From: Rubrivivax sp.
GTDB taxonomy: Bacteria > Pseudomonadota > Gammaproteobacteria > Burkholderiales > Burkholderiaceae_C
NCBI GenBank assembly: GCA_016719535.1
Contig: JADJYX010000001.1
Span: forward strand, 744,001 to 808,000
Direction of reading: 5' to 3'
Length of the DNA stretch: 64,000 nt
Below the pieces are notes generated by a model. That model had not been told where the DNA came from, did not search any database, and saw nothing but the letters and a program-made list of their open reading frames with translations. Position 1 is the first letter of the stretch, and every line of letters begins with the position of its first letter. This document shows, in pieces, positions 33,253 to 43,253 of this stretch. The translations under genes were made by a program, and so were the position numbers.

Positions 33253-33957
33253 TCAGCGCACCCAGTGCAGCGCCTGCGAGGTGTAGAAGCCGCTGGCCAC
33301 GCGCACATTGCCGGCGCAGCGCCAGCCGGCGAAAGCGGGTTCGGTCCGAAGCCGGCGCAGCAGCTCGGCCTCGGCCACCGGCACGATGGCCGGCGAGCGG
33401 TCGCCGCGCGGGAACAGCCTGCCCACCGCGTGCATCGCCGCCAGCGCCGGCGTGCGCGGCGCGAAGGTGAAGGCCATGCCCTGGCGCGTGCGCTCGGCCA
33501 GGCGCGAGAGCACGCGCACGGCGTCGTCGGCCTCGTAGTGGATCAGCGAATCCATCGCCACCACATGGTCGAAATGGCCGAGCGCGGGGTCGAGCATGTC
33601 GCCGCTGCGGAAGTGGATGCGTGCGGCCGCCGGGTCGCTGGCGGTGCGTTCGCGCGCCAGCTGGACCAGCGTGGGCGAAAGGTCGATGGCCAGCACCACG
33701 GCACCGCGGCGCGCGGCTTCGAGCGCCAGCGCGCCGGTGCCGCAGCCGGCATCCAGCACGCGCTGGCCGCGCAGGTCATCGCCCAGCGCGGCCAGCAGCG
33801 TGGCGCGCATGCGGTCGCGGCCGGCGCGCACGGTGGCGCGGATGCGGCCCACCGGGGCGTCGGAGGTCAGCCGGGCCCAGGTGGCGGCGGCCGTGCGGTC
33901 GAAATAGGTCTCGATCTCGCCGCGGCGCTGCGTGTAGTCGGTGGTGCGCACGTCCAT
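33253..33957 (-). CDS. bchM: Mg-protoporphyrin IX methyltransferase BchM
   Basis: This 234-residue SAM-dependent methyltransferase has the motif VLDAGCGTGALALEAA near residue 68 and VAMDSLIHYEADD further on. It makes Mg-protoporphyrin IX monomethyl ester, the substrate of AcsF and BchE. I prefer ATG 33957, which has GAAGG 9 bases upstream, over a TTG start at 33972. It starts 11 bp after the bchL stop. Confidence 0.93.
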   Translation of the reverse strand: MDVRTTDYTQRRGEIETYFDRTAAATWARLTSDAPVGRIRATVRAGRDRMRATLLAALGDDLRGQRVLDAGCGTGALALEAARRGAVVLAIDLSPTLVQLARERTASDPAAARIHFRSGDMLDPALGHFDHVVAMDSLIHYEADDAVRVLSRLAERTRQGMAFTFAPRTPALAAMHAVGRLFPRGDRSPAIVPVAEAELLRRLRTEPAFAGWRCAGNVRVASGFYTSQALHWVR

Positions 33958-33968
33958 GGCGTCGGCCT

Positions 33969-34831
33969 TCAATCGAACCCGAGCAGGTCGAAGATCTCGC
34001 GGTCCTTCAAGGCGCGGCCTTCCTGCGGCTCGGTGCCGGCATACAGGTTGGCGGCCAGGCGCAGGTATTCCTGCTGCACGGCGCGCACCTCGGGGCTGTC
34101 CTCCATCTCGAACAGCGTGGCCTTTCGTTGAACTTGTCGATCTGGTCGGTCTCGTTGCTGCGGTTGGCGATCACGCCGCCCAGCCGCACCTTGTAGTTCT
34201 TCGCCTTGGCGCCGATGGCCTGCACGATGCGGTTCATCGCGAAGATCGAATCGAAGTCGTTGGCGGTGACGATCAGCGCCTTGTCGGCATGCTGCAGCGG
34301 CGCCGCGAAGCCGCCGCACACCACGTCGCCCAGCACGTCGAAGATCACCACGTCGGTGTCTTCCAGCAGGTGGTGTTCCTTCAGCAGCTTGACGGTCTGG
34401 CCGACGACGTAGCCGCCGCAGCCGGTGCCCGCCGGCGGGCCGCCGGCCTCGACGCACATGACGCCGTTGTAGCCGGGGTAGACGAAGTCCTCGACGCGCA
34501 GCTCCTCGGCGTGGAAGTTGACCTGCTCCAGCGCGTCGATGACGGTGGGCATCAGCTTCTTGGTCAGCGTGAAGGTGCTGTCGTGCTTGGGGTCGCAGCC
34601 GATCTGCAGCACGCGCTTGCCCAGCTTGCTGAAGGCGACACTGAGGTTGCTGGACGTGGTGCTCTTGCCGATGCCGCCCTTGCCGTAGACGGCGAAGACC
34701 TTGGCGGTGCCGATCTTCAGGTTGGGGTCGAGCTGCACCTGCATGCTGCCCTCGCCGTCGGGCGGCGCCTGGCCCACACGTGGACCGGCGCGCTTGAGCT
34801 CGCTCAGGGGGATGGAAACAACGTCGTTCAT
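33969..34831 (-). pseudogene. bchL: bchL with internal deletion and frameshift (protochlorophyllide reductase iron protein)
   Basis: The 5' part encodes a normal BchL: P-loop YGKGGIGKST (49-58), Fe-S cysteines in GTGCGGYVVG and GDVVCGGFA, and NETDQIDKFNE. After residue 236 the frame is lost. The true C-terminus (LFEMEDSPEV to DREIFDLLGFD) continues in another frame. Between DKF and LFEM related proteins have about 27 residues; here only 14 bases remain, so roughly 67 bp are missing at 34124/34125. As written, translation stops at 34007 with a foreign tail. Adding 67 bp would give 309 residues, the family length. It overlaps bchH (ATGA). Deletion or assembly error must be distinguished. Confidence 0.85.
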
Positions 34832-37800
34832 GCGGCTGCCTTTTCGTAAACGCCGGAGAAAACACCTTCCAGGCGGTCTTCCAGTTCCTCGCCCGCCCTC
34901 TGCAGGGCTTCGAGCGTTTGGTCATCGGGCTGCCAGTACCGGCGCCGATGGGCTTCCAGCAGGCGGTTCGCCACCCGCGCCGACGCCGTCGGGTTGAGCT
35001 GCGCCAGCCGCTCGCGCATCGCCGGGTCGAGCACGAAGGTCTCGGTCAGCTGCTGGTAGACCCAGGGCTGCACCTGGCCGGTGGTGGCCGACCAGCCCAT
35101 GGTGTTGGTGAGGTGCACCTCGATCTGGCGCACGCCTTCGTAGCCGTGTTCCAGCATGCCTTCGTACCACTTGGGGTTGAGCATGCGGGTGCGCGTTTCC
35201 AGCGCCACCTGCTCGTCCAGCGTGCGCACGGTGCCGCCGCCGATGGCGTCGTTGGTCTGGTCGCCGATATAGACCGGCGCCACCGGCGCATCCGCACCGT
35301 GCAGTTCGGCCTTGGCGCGCTTGACCGCGCGGCTGATGCCGCCCAGCGTGTCGAAATAGGTGTCGATGGTCGTGACGCCCAGTTCGACCGAATCGAGGTT
35401 CTGGTAGGCCAGCTCGACATGCGACAGCACGCTCTTCAGCAGCGCCGGCTGCTGCACCGGACGGCCGCCCCGGCCATAGGCGAAGCCCTTGCGGCGCGAA
35501 TAGGTCTCGGCGAGTTCGTCCGCGTCGTCCCAGCGTGCGTTGTCGATCAGCAGGTTGACGTTGGCACCATAGGCGCCCTCGGCATTGCCGAAGACGCGCA
35601 GCGCGGCGGTTTCCAGGTCACCGCCATGCGCAGCCTGGTAGGCCAGTGCATGCTTGCGCACGAAATTCATCGCCTCCGGCTCGTCGGCCTGGGCCGCCAG
35701 GTAGGCGGCCTCGGCCAGCAGCCTGACCTGCAGCGGCAGCAGGTCGCGGAAGATGCCCGACAGCGTGATGACCACGTCCACGCGCGGCCGGCCCAGTTCG
35801 GCCAGCGTCAGCAGTTCGGCACCGGCCAGGCGGCCATAGCTGTCGAAGCGCGGCTTGGCGCCGAGCAGGGCCAGCGCCTGCGCGATCGGGCCGCCTTCGG
35901 TCTTCAGGTTGTCGGTGCCCCACAGCACCAGGGCCACCGTTTCGGGCAATGCATGGCCGTCGGCCATGTGCCGGTCCAGCAGCCGCTGCGCCTGGCGGGC
36001 GCCGTCGCGCATGGCATAGGCGCTGGGGATGCGGAAGGGGTCGAAGCCGTGCAGGTTGCGCCCGCTGGGCAGCACGGCCGGCGTGCGCAGCAGGTCGCCG
36101 CCGGGGGCCGGGCGCACGAAGCGGGCATCCAGCGCGTGCATCAGGCCCGGGAGCTCGTGGTCCTCGGCCAGCAGGCGGTTGCTGGTGGCCAGTTCCTCCA
36201 GCAGGGCCAGGCGGGCGTCGGCATCGGCCTGATCGGCCTTCGCGACCTTCGCGGGCACCAGGGCCTTGGGCGACTGCCCGTCGACCAGCGCCTGCACGGT
36301 GGCGCGGTCGAGCCGCTGCCCGCGCGCGGCCTCGGCCAGCGACATCAGCAGGTCCACGCGCTGCGCGGCGGTGGGCACCTCACCGACGACGTGCAGGCCA
36401 TGCGGGATCAGCGTGTATTCCAGCTCCAGCACCTGCTCGGCCAGCCGGGCCACGTGCTCGCCGGCGCCATCGCCCCAGGCAGGCTCGGCCGGGGCCAGTT
36501 CCAGCGCGGCGGCCTGGGACTGGATCATCTCGCCCAGTTCGTGGCGCTCGCGCTCGGCCTCGGGCTCCAGGCTGCGGTAACGCTCGATGGCGGCCTTGAG
36601 GTCGACCAGGCCCTTGTACAGGCCGGCCTGCGCGGTGGGCGGCGTCAGGTAGCTGATCAGCGTGGCGGCGGCGCGGCGCTTGGCGATCGTGCCTTCGCTG
36701 GGGTTGTTGCTGGCGTAGAGGTAGAAGTTGGGCAGGTCGCCGATCATGCGGTCGGGCCAGCAGCCGGCGGTCATGCCGTTCTGCTTGCCGGGCATGAATT
36801 CCAGCGCGCCGTGGGTGCCGAAGTGCAGCACCGCGTCGGCCTTGAAGTCCTCGCGCAGCCAGCGGTAGAAGGCCGAGAAGGCGTGCGTCGGCGCAAAGCC
36901 CTTCTCGAACAGCAGCCGCATCGGGTCGCCTTCGTAGCCCATGCCGGGCTGGATGCCGACGAAGACATTGCCGAAGCGCTCGCCCAGCACGTGGATCGAA
37001 CTGCCGTCGCTCTGCAGCTTGCCGGGCGCCGGGCCCCATTGCGCCTCGATCTGCCTGAGCCAGCGCTCGCGCTGCACGTGGTCGCCGGCGGTGATGCGGG
37101 CATGCACGTTGGCGACGCTGCCGAAGCGCTCGGCATTGCCCTGGATGACGGCATCGCGCAGCGCATCGACGCTGGCGGGCAGCTCGATGGTGTAACCCGC
37201 ACGCTGCATCGCCGCCAGCGTGTTGTAGAGCGACTCGAACACCGACAGGAAGGCGGCGGTGCCGGTGGCGCCGGCATTGGGCGGGAAATTGAAGATGACC
37301 AGCGCCACCTGGCGCTGCGCGCGCTCCGAACGCCGCAGGTCGACCAGCCGGCCGATGCGGGCGGCCAGCATGTCGGCGCGCTCGGTGCAGCTGAACATGT
37401 CGTGCCGGCCTCGGCGCCGTCGTCGGCGCCGGCCGGGCCCTGGAAGGTGCAGGCGCGGTCGCAGCCGGTGCAGGCCACATGTGCGGCATTGCCGCGCCCG
37501 CCGAAGACCATCGACCCGGTGGCGCCGTCGAGTTCGGGGATGGCCACCATCATGGTCGCCTCCACCGGCAGCAGGCCGCGTTCCGAGCCGCCCCACTGGT
37601 CCAGGCTCTGGAATTCCACCGGCGTCACGGCCACGTAGGGCACGTCCAGCCGCGTGAGGACCTCCTCGGCCGCCCTGGCGTCGTTGTAGGCCGGGCCGCC
37701 GACGAGCGAGAAGCCCGTCAGCGAGACCACGGCGTCGACCCGCGGGCGGCCGTCGGCGTCGAAGAGGAATTTTTCGATCGCCGGCCGCGCGTCGAGCCCG

Positions 37801-38741
37801 GTGGCGAAGACCGGCAGCACGCGCAGGCCGCGCGCTTCCAGCGCGGTGATGACGCCGTCGTAGTGGCTGGCATTGCCGGCCAGCAGGTACGAGCGCAGCA
37901 GCAGCAGGCCGACGGTGCCACGCTGCCCGCTGGTGGCCATCCGCGGCAGGTCGACGGCGCTTTCCGACAGGCGCGGCGACATGCGCGGGTGGTAGACGCC
38001 GAGCTCCGGATACTCGACCGGCTCCAGCGTCTTCACCAGGCCGTGCAGCGCGCGGCGCGGGCCGGCGGCATAGCGGTCGACCAGGTAGTGCACCATGCGG
38101 CCGACGTTGTCCTCGCTGCCGGCCAGCCAGTACTGCAGGGTGAGGAAATAGGCGCGCACGTCCTGCGCCGCGCCGGGGATGAAGCGCAGGATCTTGGGCA
38201 GTCGCCGCAGCATGCGCATCTGCTTTTCGCCGGCGGTGGCCTTGGCCGCGCTGTCGGCCTTGTTGTCGGCCGTCTCGCTGGCCTTGCCGCGCAGCTTCTT
38301 CAGCAGCGCCATCAGGCCGCTGGCCGGCGCCGACATGTCGAACTTGCCCATGCGGGTGAGCTTGCTCACCTCGCCGGCGCTCATCGCGCAGACCATGGCG
38401 TCGCACTGCTCGCGGCGCGCACGCAGCACGGGCAGCAGCGGCTGGAAGTGGTCTTCCAGGAAGAGCATCGTGACGATGACGATGTCGCCCTGGGCGATGT
38501 CGGCCTTGCATCGCTCGAGCGCGCGCTCGTCGCTGCCCCATTCGTCGGCGGCATGCGTGCTGAAGATGAGGCCCGGCAGCTGGCGCGCCAGCGAGCGGCC
38601 GGCGCGCTGCGCGGCGCTGGCCAGGTGGCTGTCCATGGTGACCAGCACCACGCGCGTGGTGGCCCGCGGGGTCACCGGGACGGGCGCGCCGGCCACCGCC
38701 AGCGTGCCGCCGGCGTCAACGGCTGAAGTGCGCTTTGGCAT
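34828..38741 (-). pseudogene. bchH: bchH with a one-base frameshift (magnesium chelatase H subunit)
   Basis: The first 446 codons (from ATG 38741) are normal BchH up to the variable GRGNAAHVACTGCDRACTF linker. The frame is then lost, and normal sequence resumes as MFSCTERADMLAARIGRLV in the other frame and runs to the stop at 34828. Inserting one C after 37403 on the plus strand turns GGC-ACG-ACA into GGC-GAC-GAC and restores 1304 residues, the expected size. As written, translation ends at 36771. BchH binds protoporphyrin for Mg insertion. It overlaps bchB by 26 bp and bchL by 4 bp. A sequencing error in this GC-rich spot is as likely as a real mutation. Confidence 0.85.
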
Positions 38742-40302
38742 CGTAGAGGGTCTCGACGGTGATCCGCGTCAGTCCGAGCTGCCCGGCATACGCTTCGGTG
38801 TTGCGTCGCGCCTTGCCGCGCACGAAGAACGGGATCTTCTTGAGCTCCTGCTCGGCATCGGCCGTCCAGGGCGCCGGGCCGGTCATGACGATGGGTTCGG
38901 ACGCAGGCGCCGCGGCAACGGGCTCGGCCACCGGCGCGGTCTGCACGACCGCAGCCGGTCGCGCCGCCGCCGAGCCGAGGTGCGACGCTGCCGACGACTC
39001 GTTGAACTCGAAGTCGTCGCGGAACATGTGCAGCAGGTGTTCCTCCAGGCCCATCATCAGCGGGTGGACCCAGGTGTCGAACATCACGTTCGCACCTTCC
39101 TCGCCCATCTGCGGCGCGCGCCGGGCCGGAAAGTCCTGCACGTGCACCGGCGCCGAGATCACCGCGCAGGGCAGACCCAGGCGCTTGGCGATGTGGCGTT
39201 CCATCTGCGTGCCCAGCACCAGCTCGGGCTGCAGCTCGGCGATCTTCGCCTCGACCTCGAGGTAGTCGTCGGTGATCAGCGGCTCCACGCCGTACAGCGC
39301 CGCCGCCTCGCGCACCTCGCGCGCGAATTCGCGGCTGTAGGTGCCCAGGCCGACGACCGTGAAGCCCATCTCGCGCGCGGCCACGCGGGCGGCCGCGACG
39401 GCGTGGGTGGCATCGCCGAAGACGAAGACGCGCTTGCCGGTGAGGTAGGTGGAGTCGACCGAACGCGCATACCACTCGGAGCGCCATTCCAGCGAGCGCA
39501 GCAGCGGTTGCGGATCGAGCCCGGTGAGGCCGGCGACCTGCTCGACAAACTCGATCGTCGCGCCGCGGCCGATCGGCACGACGGTGGTGCGCGGCATCTT
39601 GTGCGTGCGCTCCAGCCAGGCGGCGGCCAGGCCGGCGACCTCGGGGTAGAGCACGACGTTGAAATCGGCCTCGGTCAGGCGGCGCAGGTCGGCGGGCGTG
39701 GCGTCATACGGCGCGCACACGTGGACGTCGACACCCAGGCGCTCGAGCAGGCTGCTGACCTCCCGCACGTCGTCGCGGTGGCGGAAGCCCAGCGCCGTGG
39801 CGCCCAGCAGGTTGCAGCGCGGGCGCTCGTTGGCGGCGCGCTGCGCCCGCCCTTCGGACGCCGGCTGCACCAGCGCGCGTACCAGCCGGTAGAAGGTCTC
39901 GGCCGCGCCCCAGTTTTCCTTGCGCTGGTAGGCCGGCAGTTCGAGCGGGATGACCGGCACCTGCAGGCCCAGCGTGGCGGCCAGACCGCTCGGGTCGTCC
40001 TGGATGAGTTCGGCGGTGCAGCTGGCGCCCACCAGCAGTGCCTGCGGGTTGAAGCGTTCGACGGCTTCGCGCGCGGTGCGCTTGAACAGCTCGGCGGTGT
40101 CGCCGCCGAGGTCGCGCGCCTGGAAGGTGGTGTAGGTGACCGGCGGGCGGGCGCCGCGGCGCTCGATCATCGTGAACAGCAGGTCGGCGTAGGTGTCGCC
40201 CTGCGGCGCGTGCAGCACGTAGTGCAGGCCGCGCATCGCGGTGGCGATGCGCATGGCGCCGATGTGCGGCGGGCCTTCGTAGGTCCAGAGGGTCAACTGC
40301 AT
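38716..40302 (-). CDS. bchB: Protochlorophyllide reductase subunit BchB
   Basis: This 528-residue nitrogenase-like subunit begins MQLTLWTYEGPPHIGAMRIA, the standard BchB N-terminus, and ends with the typical domain ELKKIPFFVRGKARRNTE. With BchN it forms the catalytic part of the dark-operative protochlorophyllide reductase. The upstream-extended frame (to 40353) overlaps bchN and is rejected. A linker rich in Ala, Pro and Val (about residues 420-465) precedes the C-terminal domain. Confidence 0.94.
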   Translation of the reverse strand: MQLTLWTYEGPPHIGAMRIATAMRGLHYVLHAPQGDTYADLLFTMIERRGARPPVTYTTFQARDLGGDTAELFKRTAREAVERFNPQALLVGASCTAELIQDDPSGLAATLGLQVPVIPLELPAYQRKENWGAAETFYRLVRALVQPASEGRAQRAANERPRCNLLGATALGFRHRDDVREVSSLLERLGVDVHVCAPYDATPADLRRLTEADFNVVLYPEVAGLAAAWLERTHKMPRTTVVPIGRGATIEFVEQVAGLTGLDPQPLLRSLEWRSEWYARSVDSTYLTGKRVFVFGDATHAVAAARVAAREMGFTVVGLGTYSREFAREVREAAALYGVEPLITDDYLEVEAKIAELQPELVLGTQMERHIAKRLGLPCAVISAPVHVQDFPARRAPQMGEEGANVMFDTWVHPLMMGLEEHLLHMFRDDFEFNESSAASHLGSAAARPAAVVQTAPVAEPVAAAPASEPIVMTGPAPWTADAEQELKKIPFFVRGKARRNTEAYAGQLGLTRITVETLYDAKAHFSR

Positions 40303-40312
40303 GAGCGGTGCC

Positions 40313-41596
40313 TCAGGCGGCCAGCCGCGTGCGGCGGTCGAGCGGGCGCGCAAACAGTGCGGCCAGGTCGGCCGCCTGTTCGTAGCCGTGGATGGGCGAG
40401 AAGACGAGTTCGATCGACCACTTGGTGGTGATGCCCTCGGCCTCCAGCGGATTGGCCAGGCCCAGACCGCAGACCACGAGGTCGGGGGCGTCGGCGCGGC
40501 AGCGGTCGAGCTGGCGTTCGACGTCCTGGCCCTCGCTGATGCGCGTGCCGGCGGGCAGCAAGGCCAGTTCCTCGGACATCAGGTGGCGGTGCAGGTAGGG
40601 CGTGCCGACCTCGACCGGCACCATGCCCAGCTCGCGTGCGCAAAAGCGCGCCAGCGGCAGCTCGAGCTGCGAATCCGGGAAGAAGAAGAGGCGTCGGCCC
40701 TGCAGCAGCGCGCGCTGGCGGGCCAGCGCCTGCACGGCGCGTTCGCGCGGGGCCTCGATGGCGGCCCGCACCCGCGCGGGGTCGACGCCGAGGGCCTGGG
40801 CGGCCGCCTGCAGCCAGCGCGTGGTGCCTTCGGCGCCGAAGGGGTAGGGCGCGGCGATCAGCTGCGCACCCCGCGACTGCAGCGCCTTGGTGGTGTCGGC
40901 CAGGAAGGGCTGGGCCAGCAGCAGCCGGGTCTTCGGCCCCACCGCCGGCATGCCGCCGCTGCGGCGTGCCGGCAGGAAGCGCACGTCGGCGATGCCCATG
41001 GTGGCAAACAGCCGCGCAAACTGGTCCTCGACGATATCGGGCAGCGTGCCGGCCACCATCAGCGACGGCGCGGCGGTCGCGGCCTCGGCCGGCAGCTGCG
41101 GCACCAGCGCCGCCAGGCAGGCATCCTCGCCCTGCGTGAAGGTGGTCTCGATGCCGCTGCCCGAATACGACAGCACGCGCACGCGCGGCTGGTGCTGCAT
41201 CGACAGCCGCTCGGCGGCGCGCGAGAGGTCGAGCTTGATGACCTCCGACGGGCAGGAGCCGACCAGGAACAGCAGCCGGATGTCGGGCCGGCGCTCGAGC
41301 AGCCGGGCCACCACGCGGTCGAGCTCGTCCTGCGCATCGGCCAGGCCGGCGAGGTCGCGCTCGTCGATGATGGCGGTGCCGAAACGCGGCTCGGCGAAGA
41401 TCATCACGCCGGCCGCCGACTGCAGCAGGTGCGCGCAGGTGCGCGATCCGACGACCAGGAAGAAGGCGTCCTGCACCTTGCGGTGCAGCCAGACGATGCC
41501 GGTGAGGCCGCAGAAGACCTCGCGCTGGCCGCGTTGATGCAGCACCGGCGCATCGGCGCAGCCGCCGTCGGCCACGATCGGGATCACCGCCGTCAT
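40313..41596 (-). CDS. bchN: Protochlorophyllide reductase subunit BchN
   Basis: This 427-residue subunit has Fe-S cluster cysteines in VFCGLTGIVWLHRK, GSRTCAHLLQSAAG and LVGSCPSEVIKLD. It pairs with BchB. The start at ATG 41596 overlaps the bchF stop (ATGA), so the two are coupled. The iron protein BchL that should drive it is broken in this sequence. Confidence 0.95.
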   Translation of the reverse strand: MTAVIPIVADGGCADAPVLHQRGQREVFCGLTGIVWLHRKVQDAFFLVVGSRTCAHLLQSAAGVMIFAEPRFGTAIIDERDLAGLADAQDELDRVVARLLERRPDIRLLFLVGSCPSEVIKLDLSRAAERLSMQHQPRVRVLSYSGSGIETTFTQGEDACLAALVPQLPAEAATAAPSLMVAGTLPDIVEDQFARLFATMGIADVRFLPARRSGGMPAVGPKTRLLLAQPFLADTTKALQSRGAQLIAAPYPFGAEGTTRWLQAAAQALGVDPARVRAAIEAPRERAVQALARQRALLQGRRLFFFPDSQLELPLARFCARELGMVPVEVGTPYLHRHLMSEELALLPAGTRISEGQDVERQLDRCRADAPDLVVCGLGLANPLEAEGITTKWSIELVFSPIHGYEQAADLAALFARPLDRRTRLAA

Positions 41597-42102
41597 GCCG
41601 CCGCCCCCATCGGTGCCGCTGCCGCCTGCAGCCTTGCAGCGCGCAGCTTGAGCACGAACTGCGTCGCATTGATCACGTAGGCCGCATAGGCCGCCAGCGC
41701 CAGCAGCATCAGCTCGTGCGTGCCGAGGTGACGGCCCCACCAGGCCCACAGGTAGGCGGTATGCAGCGCCAGCACCAGCATGCTGAACACGTCCTCCCAG
41801 AAGAAGGACCGCGCGAACAGGTAGACGCCGAAGACGCGCTTCTCCCAGATCGCGCCGGTGACCATGATGGTGTAGAGCAGCGCCGTCTTGATGCCCACCG
41901 AGATCGACGCCGCCGCCTCGCCCTGGCCGGTGGCCAGCGTGCGCAGCACCAGCACCAGGCTGATGGCGAAGACGAGGAACTGCACCGGCGCCAGCACGCC
42001 CTGCACCAGCGTCCAGCGGGTGGCGTCGCGGCGCGCGCGCTCGGCGGGGGTGTACAGCGCCGGCGGGGCACGGCGGGGGGCTGGCTGGGAAGTCGGGGGC
42101 AT
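41593..42102 (-). CDS. bchF: 3-vinyl bacteriochlorophyllide hydratase BchF
   Basis: This 169-residue membrane protein has about four spans and the BchF signature LYTPAERARRDATRWTLVQG near residue 20. It hydrates the 3-vinyl group, the step before BchC. I choose ATG 42102, about 20 nt after the predicted transcription start; the longer frame to 42156 would read through the promoter. It is the first gene of the long bch-puh operon. Confidence 0.92.
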   Translation of the reverse strand: MPPTSQPAPRRAPPALYTPAERARRDATRWTLVQGVLAPVQFLVFAISLVLVLRTLATGQGEAAASISVGIKTALLYTIMVTGAIWEKRVFGVYLFARSFFWEDVFSMLVLALHTAYLWAWWGRHLGTHELMLLALAAYAAYVINATQFVLKLRAARLQAAAAPMGAAA

Positions 42103-42127
42103 GGGACCTGTGCGAACGCTCGAGGGC

Positions 42128-42156
42128 AATCTAGACCTCCGGGCCCTCAGTGTCAA
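42128..42156 (-). promoter_or_regulatory. Sigma70-like promoter of the bchF-puhE operon
   Basis: On the minus strand TTGACA (42156-42151), a 17-bp spacer and TAGATT (42133-42128) form a near-consensus promoter with a start about 20 nt before bchF. The -35 box lies inside the PpsR-like operator. Confidence 0.7.
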
Positions 42157-42168
42157 TCAAGATTGACG
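42151..42168. promoter_or_regulatory. Near-perfect PpsR operator at bchF/aerR
   Basis: TGTCAATCAAGATTGACG matches TGT-N12-ACA except for the last base and contains the 7-bp dyad GTCAATC/GATTGAC. A weaker overlapping element, CGT-N12-ACG, follows at 42167-42184. Position suggests control of both bchF and the regulators aerR-ppsR. Confidence 0.7.
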
Positions 42169-42191
42169 TTAAGAGAAATTGACGATAGGGT

Positions 42192-42218
42192 GCCTGACAA
42201 GGGTGTTCGGTGTCAGGC
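42192..42218. repeat. Everted PpsR-like dyad GCCTGACA-N11-TGTCAGGC
   Basis: Two perfect 8-bp arms carry ACA and TGT in the reverse order to the PpsR consensus. It lies between bchF and aerR and could be an operator variant or an RNA hairpin in the aerR leader. Confidence 0.5.
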
Positions 42219-42395
42219 TGCCTTGACCGAAATTTCGATTTGGGCTTTGACATGACCCCGGCAGGCAGCGTAAAACTGCCTGGTCAGCCGCCAGTCGGCG
42301 AGGCAACGGCAGGGTGTGATTGAACGGCTCCTCGCGCAGGCGAGGCCTCGATCTCCAGCATCGCGTCGCTGTATCGCACACCGAGGAGATGCGAG

Positions 42396-43253
42396 ATGGG
42401 TGCTGTGACCCCGAACCGGACACGATCGACCCCGTGGGAACCCTTGCCCGCCGACGCCGTGGTGCTCGGCGCCGAGCATGCGCGTGCCCTGGTGAGCACG
42501 GTCGAGACCGAGATCGTGCCGCGTCTGGTGGCGCTGTACCGCGGCATGACGCAGGGCGTGCCGCCGCGCTCGCGCAGCGAGCGCGGTTCCATCGGCGAGA
42601 CCGAGGTGATGCAGTTCACCGACCTCATGCTGGGCCATCACGAGCCGGCGCTGGCGATCCTGCGCAGCCTGGCCGAGCGGGGCGCCACCACGCATGAACT
42701 CTGCCTGGACCTGCTGGCGCCAGCGGCGCGTCGCCTGGGCGACCTGTGGACCGCCGACCGCTGTCACTTCAGCGAGGTGACGATCGCGCTCGGGCGTCTG
42801 CAGTTGATGCTGCGCGAACTGGCTTCGCACATGGAGGACGTCGACGCCGACCCGGCGTCGGTGCGTCGTGCCCTGCTGATGGCCGTGGCCGGCGACCAGC
42901 ACACCTTCGGGCTGGCCATGGTGCGCGACTTCTTCCGCGCGGCCGGCTGGCGCGTGGGCACCGAGTGCCCCGAAGGGCCCGATGCGCTGAAGACGCTGGT
43001 GCGCGCCGAGTCCTTCGACGTCGTCGGCTTCACCATCGGGGCCGAACGGCATGTCGAGGCGCTGGCCACCGCGGTGCACACGCTGCGCCGCCACTCCCGC
43101 AATCCGGGGGTGCGGGTGCTGGTCGGGGGCCCGCTGCTGCTGGTGCGGCCCGAAGTGGCCGCGCAGGTGGGGGCCGACGCCACGGCCCTCGATGCGCGAC
43201 AGGCTATCCTCGAGGCCGAACGGCAGGTGGCCGGTCGGGACGAAGGACGGTGA
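42396..43253 (+). CDS. aerR: AerR/PpaA-type B12-binding antirepressor
   Basis: This 285-residue protein has a helical segment LGDLWTADRCHFSEVTIALGR, cut here at its core LGDLWTADRCHF, followed by a B12-binding domain with GDQHTFGLAMV; His169 is the likely axial or light-sensing ligand region. AerR in Rhodobacter binds cobalamin in light and inhibits CrtJ/PpsR. The gene overlaps ppsR by 4 bp (GTGA), a very tight pairing. A GAGGAG ribosome site precedes ATG 42396. It probably links light and B12 status to PpsR repression. Confidence 0.88.
   Translation: MGAVTPNRTRSTPWEPLPADAVVLGAEHARALVSTVETEIVPRLVALYRGMTQGVPPRSRSERGSIGETEVMQFTDLMLGHHEPALAILRSLAERGATTHELCLDLLAPAARRLGDLWTADRCHFSEVTIALGRLQLMLRELASHMEDVDADPASVRRALLMAVAGDQHTFGLAMVRDFFRAAGWRVGTECPEGPDALKTLVRAESFDVVGFTIGAERHVEALATAVHTLRRHSRNPGVRVLVGGPLLLVRPEVAAQVGADATALDARQAILEAERQVAGRDEGR

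Larger units (their letters stand above)
42103..42395. promoter_or_regulatory. bchF / aerR divergent control region
   Basis: These 293 bp separate the long minus-strand operon from aerR-ppsR. They hold the bchF promoter with its operator at 42128-42168, the palindrome at 42192-42218 and several TTGAC half-sites (for example CTTTGACATGACC near 42245). No gene is seen. Confidence 0.6.

Noticed and set aside
33958..33972. TTG start for bchM at 33972
   Set aside because: ATG 33957 has a clear GAAGG ribosome site, and the TTG overlaps the bchL stop.
34828..38741. bchH as two separate genes or a programmed frameshift
   Set aside because: No ribosome site or start marks a second gene, and no slippery sequence with downstream structure is evident at the junction. 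One added base restores a normal full-length BchH.
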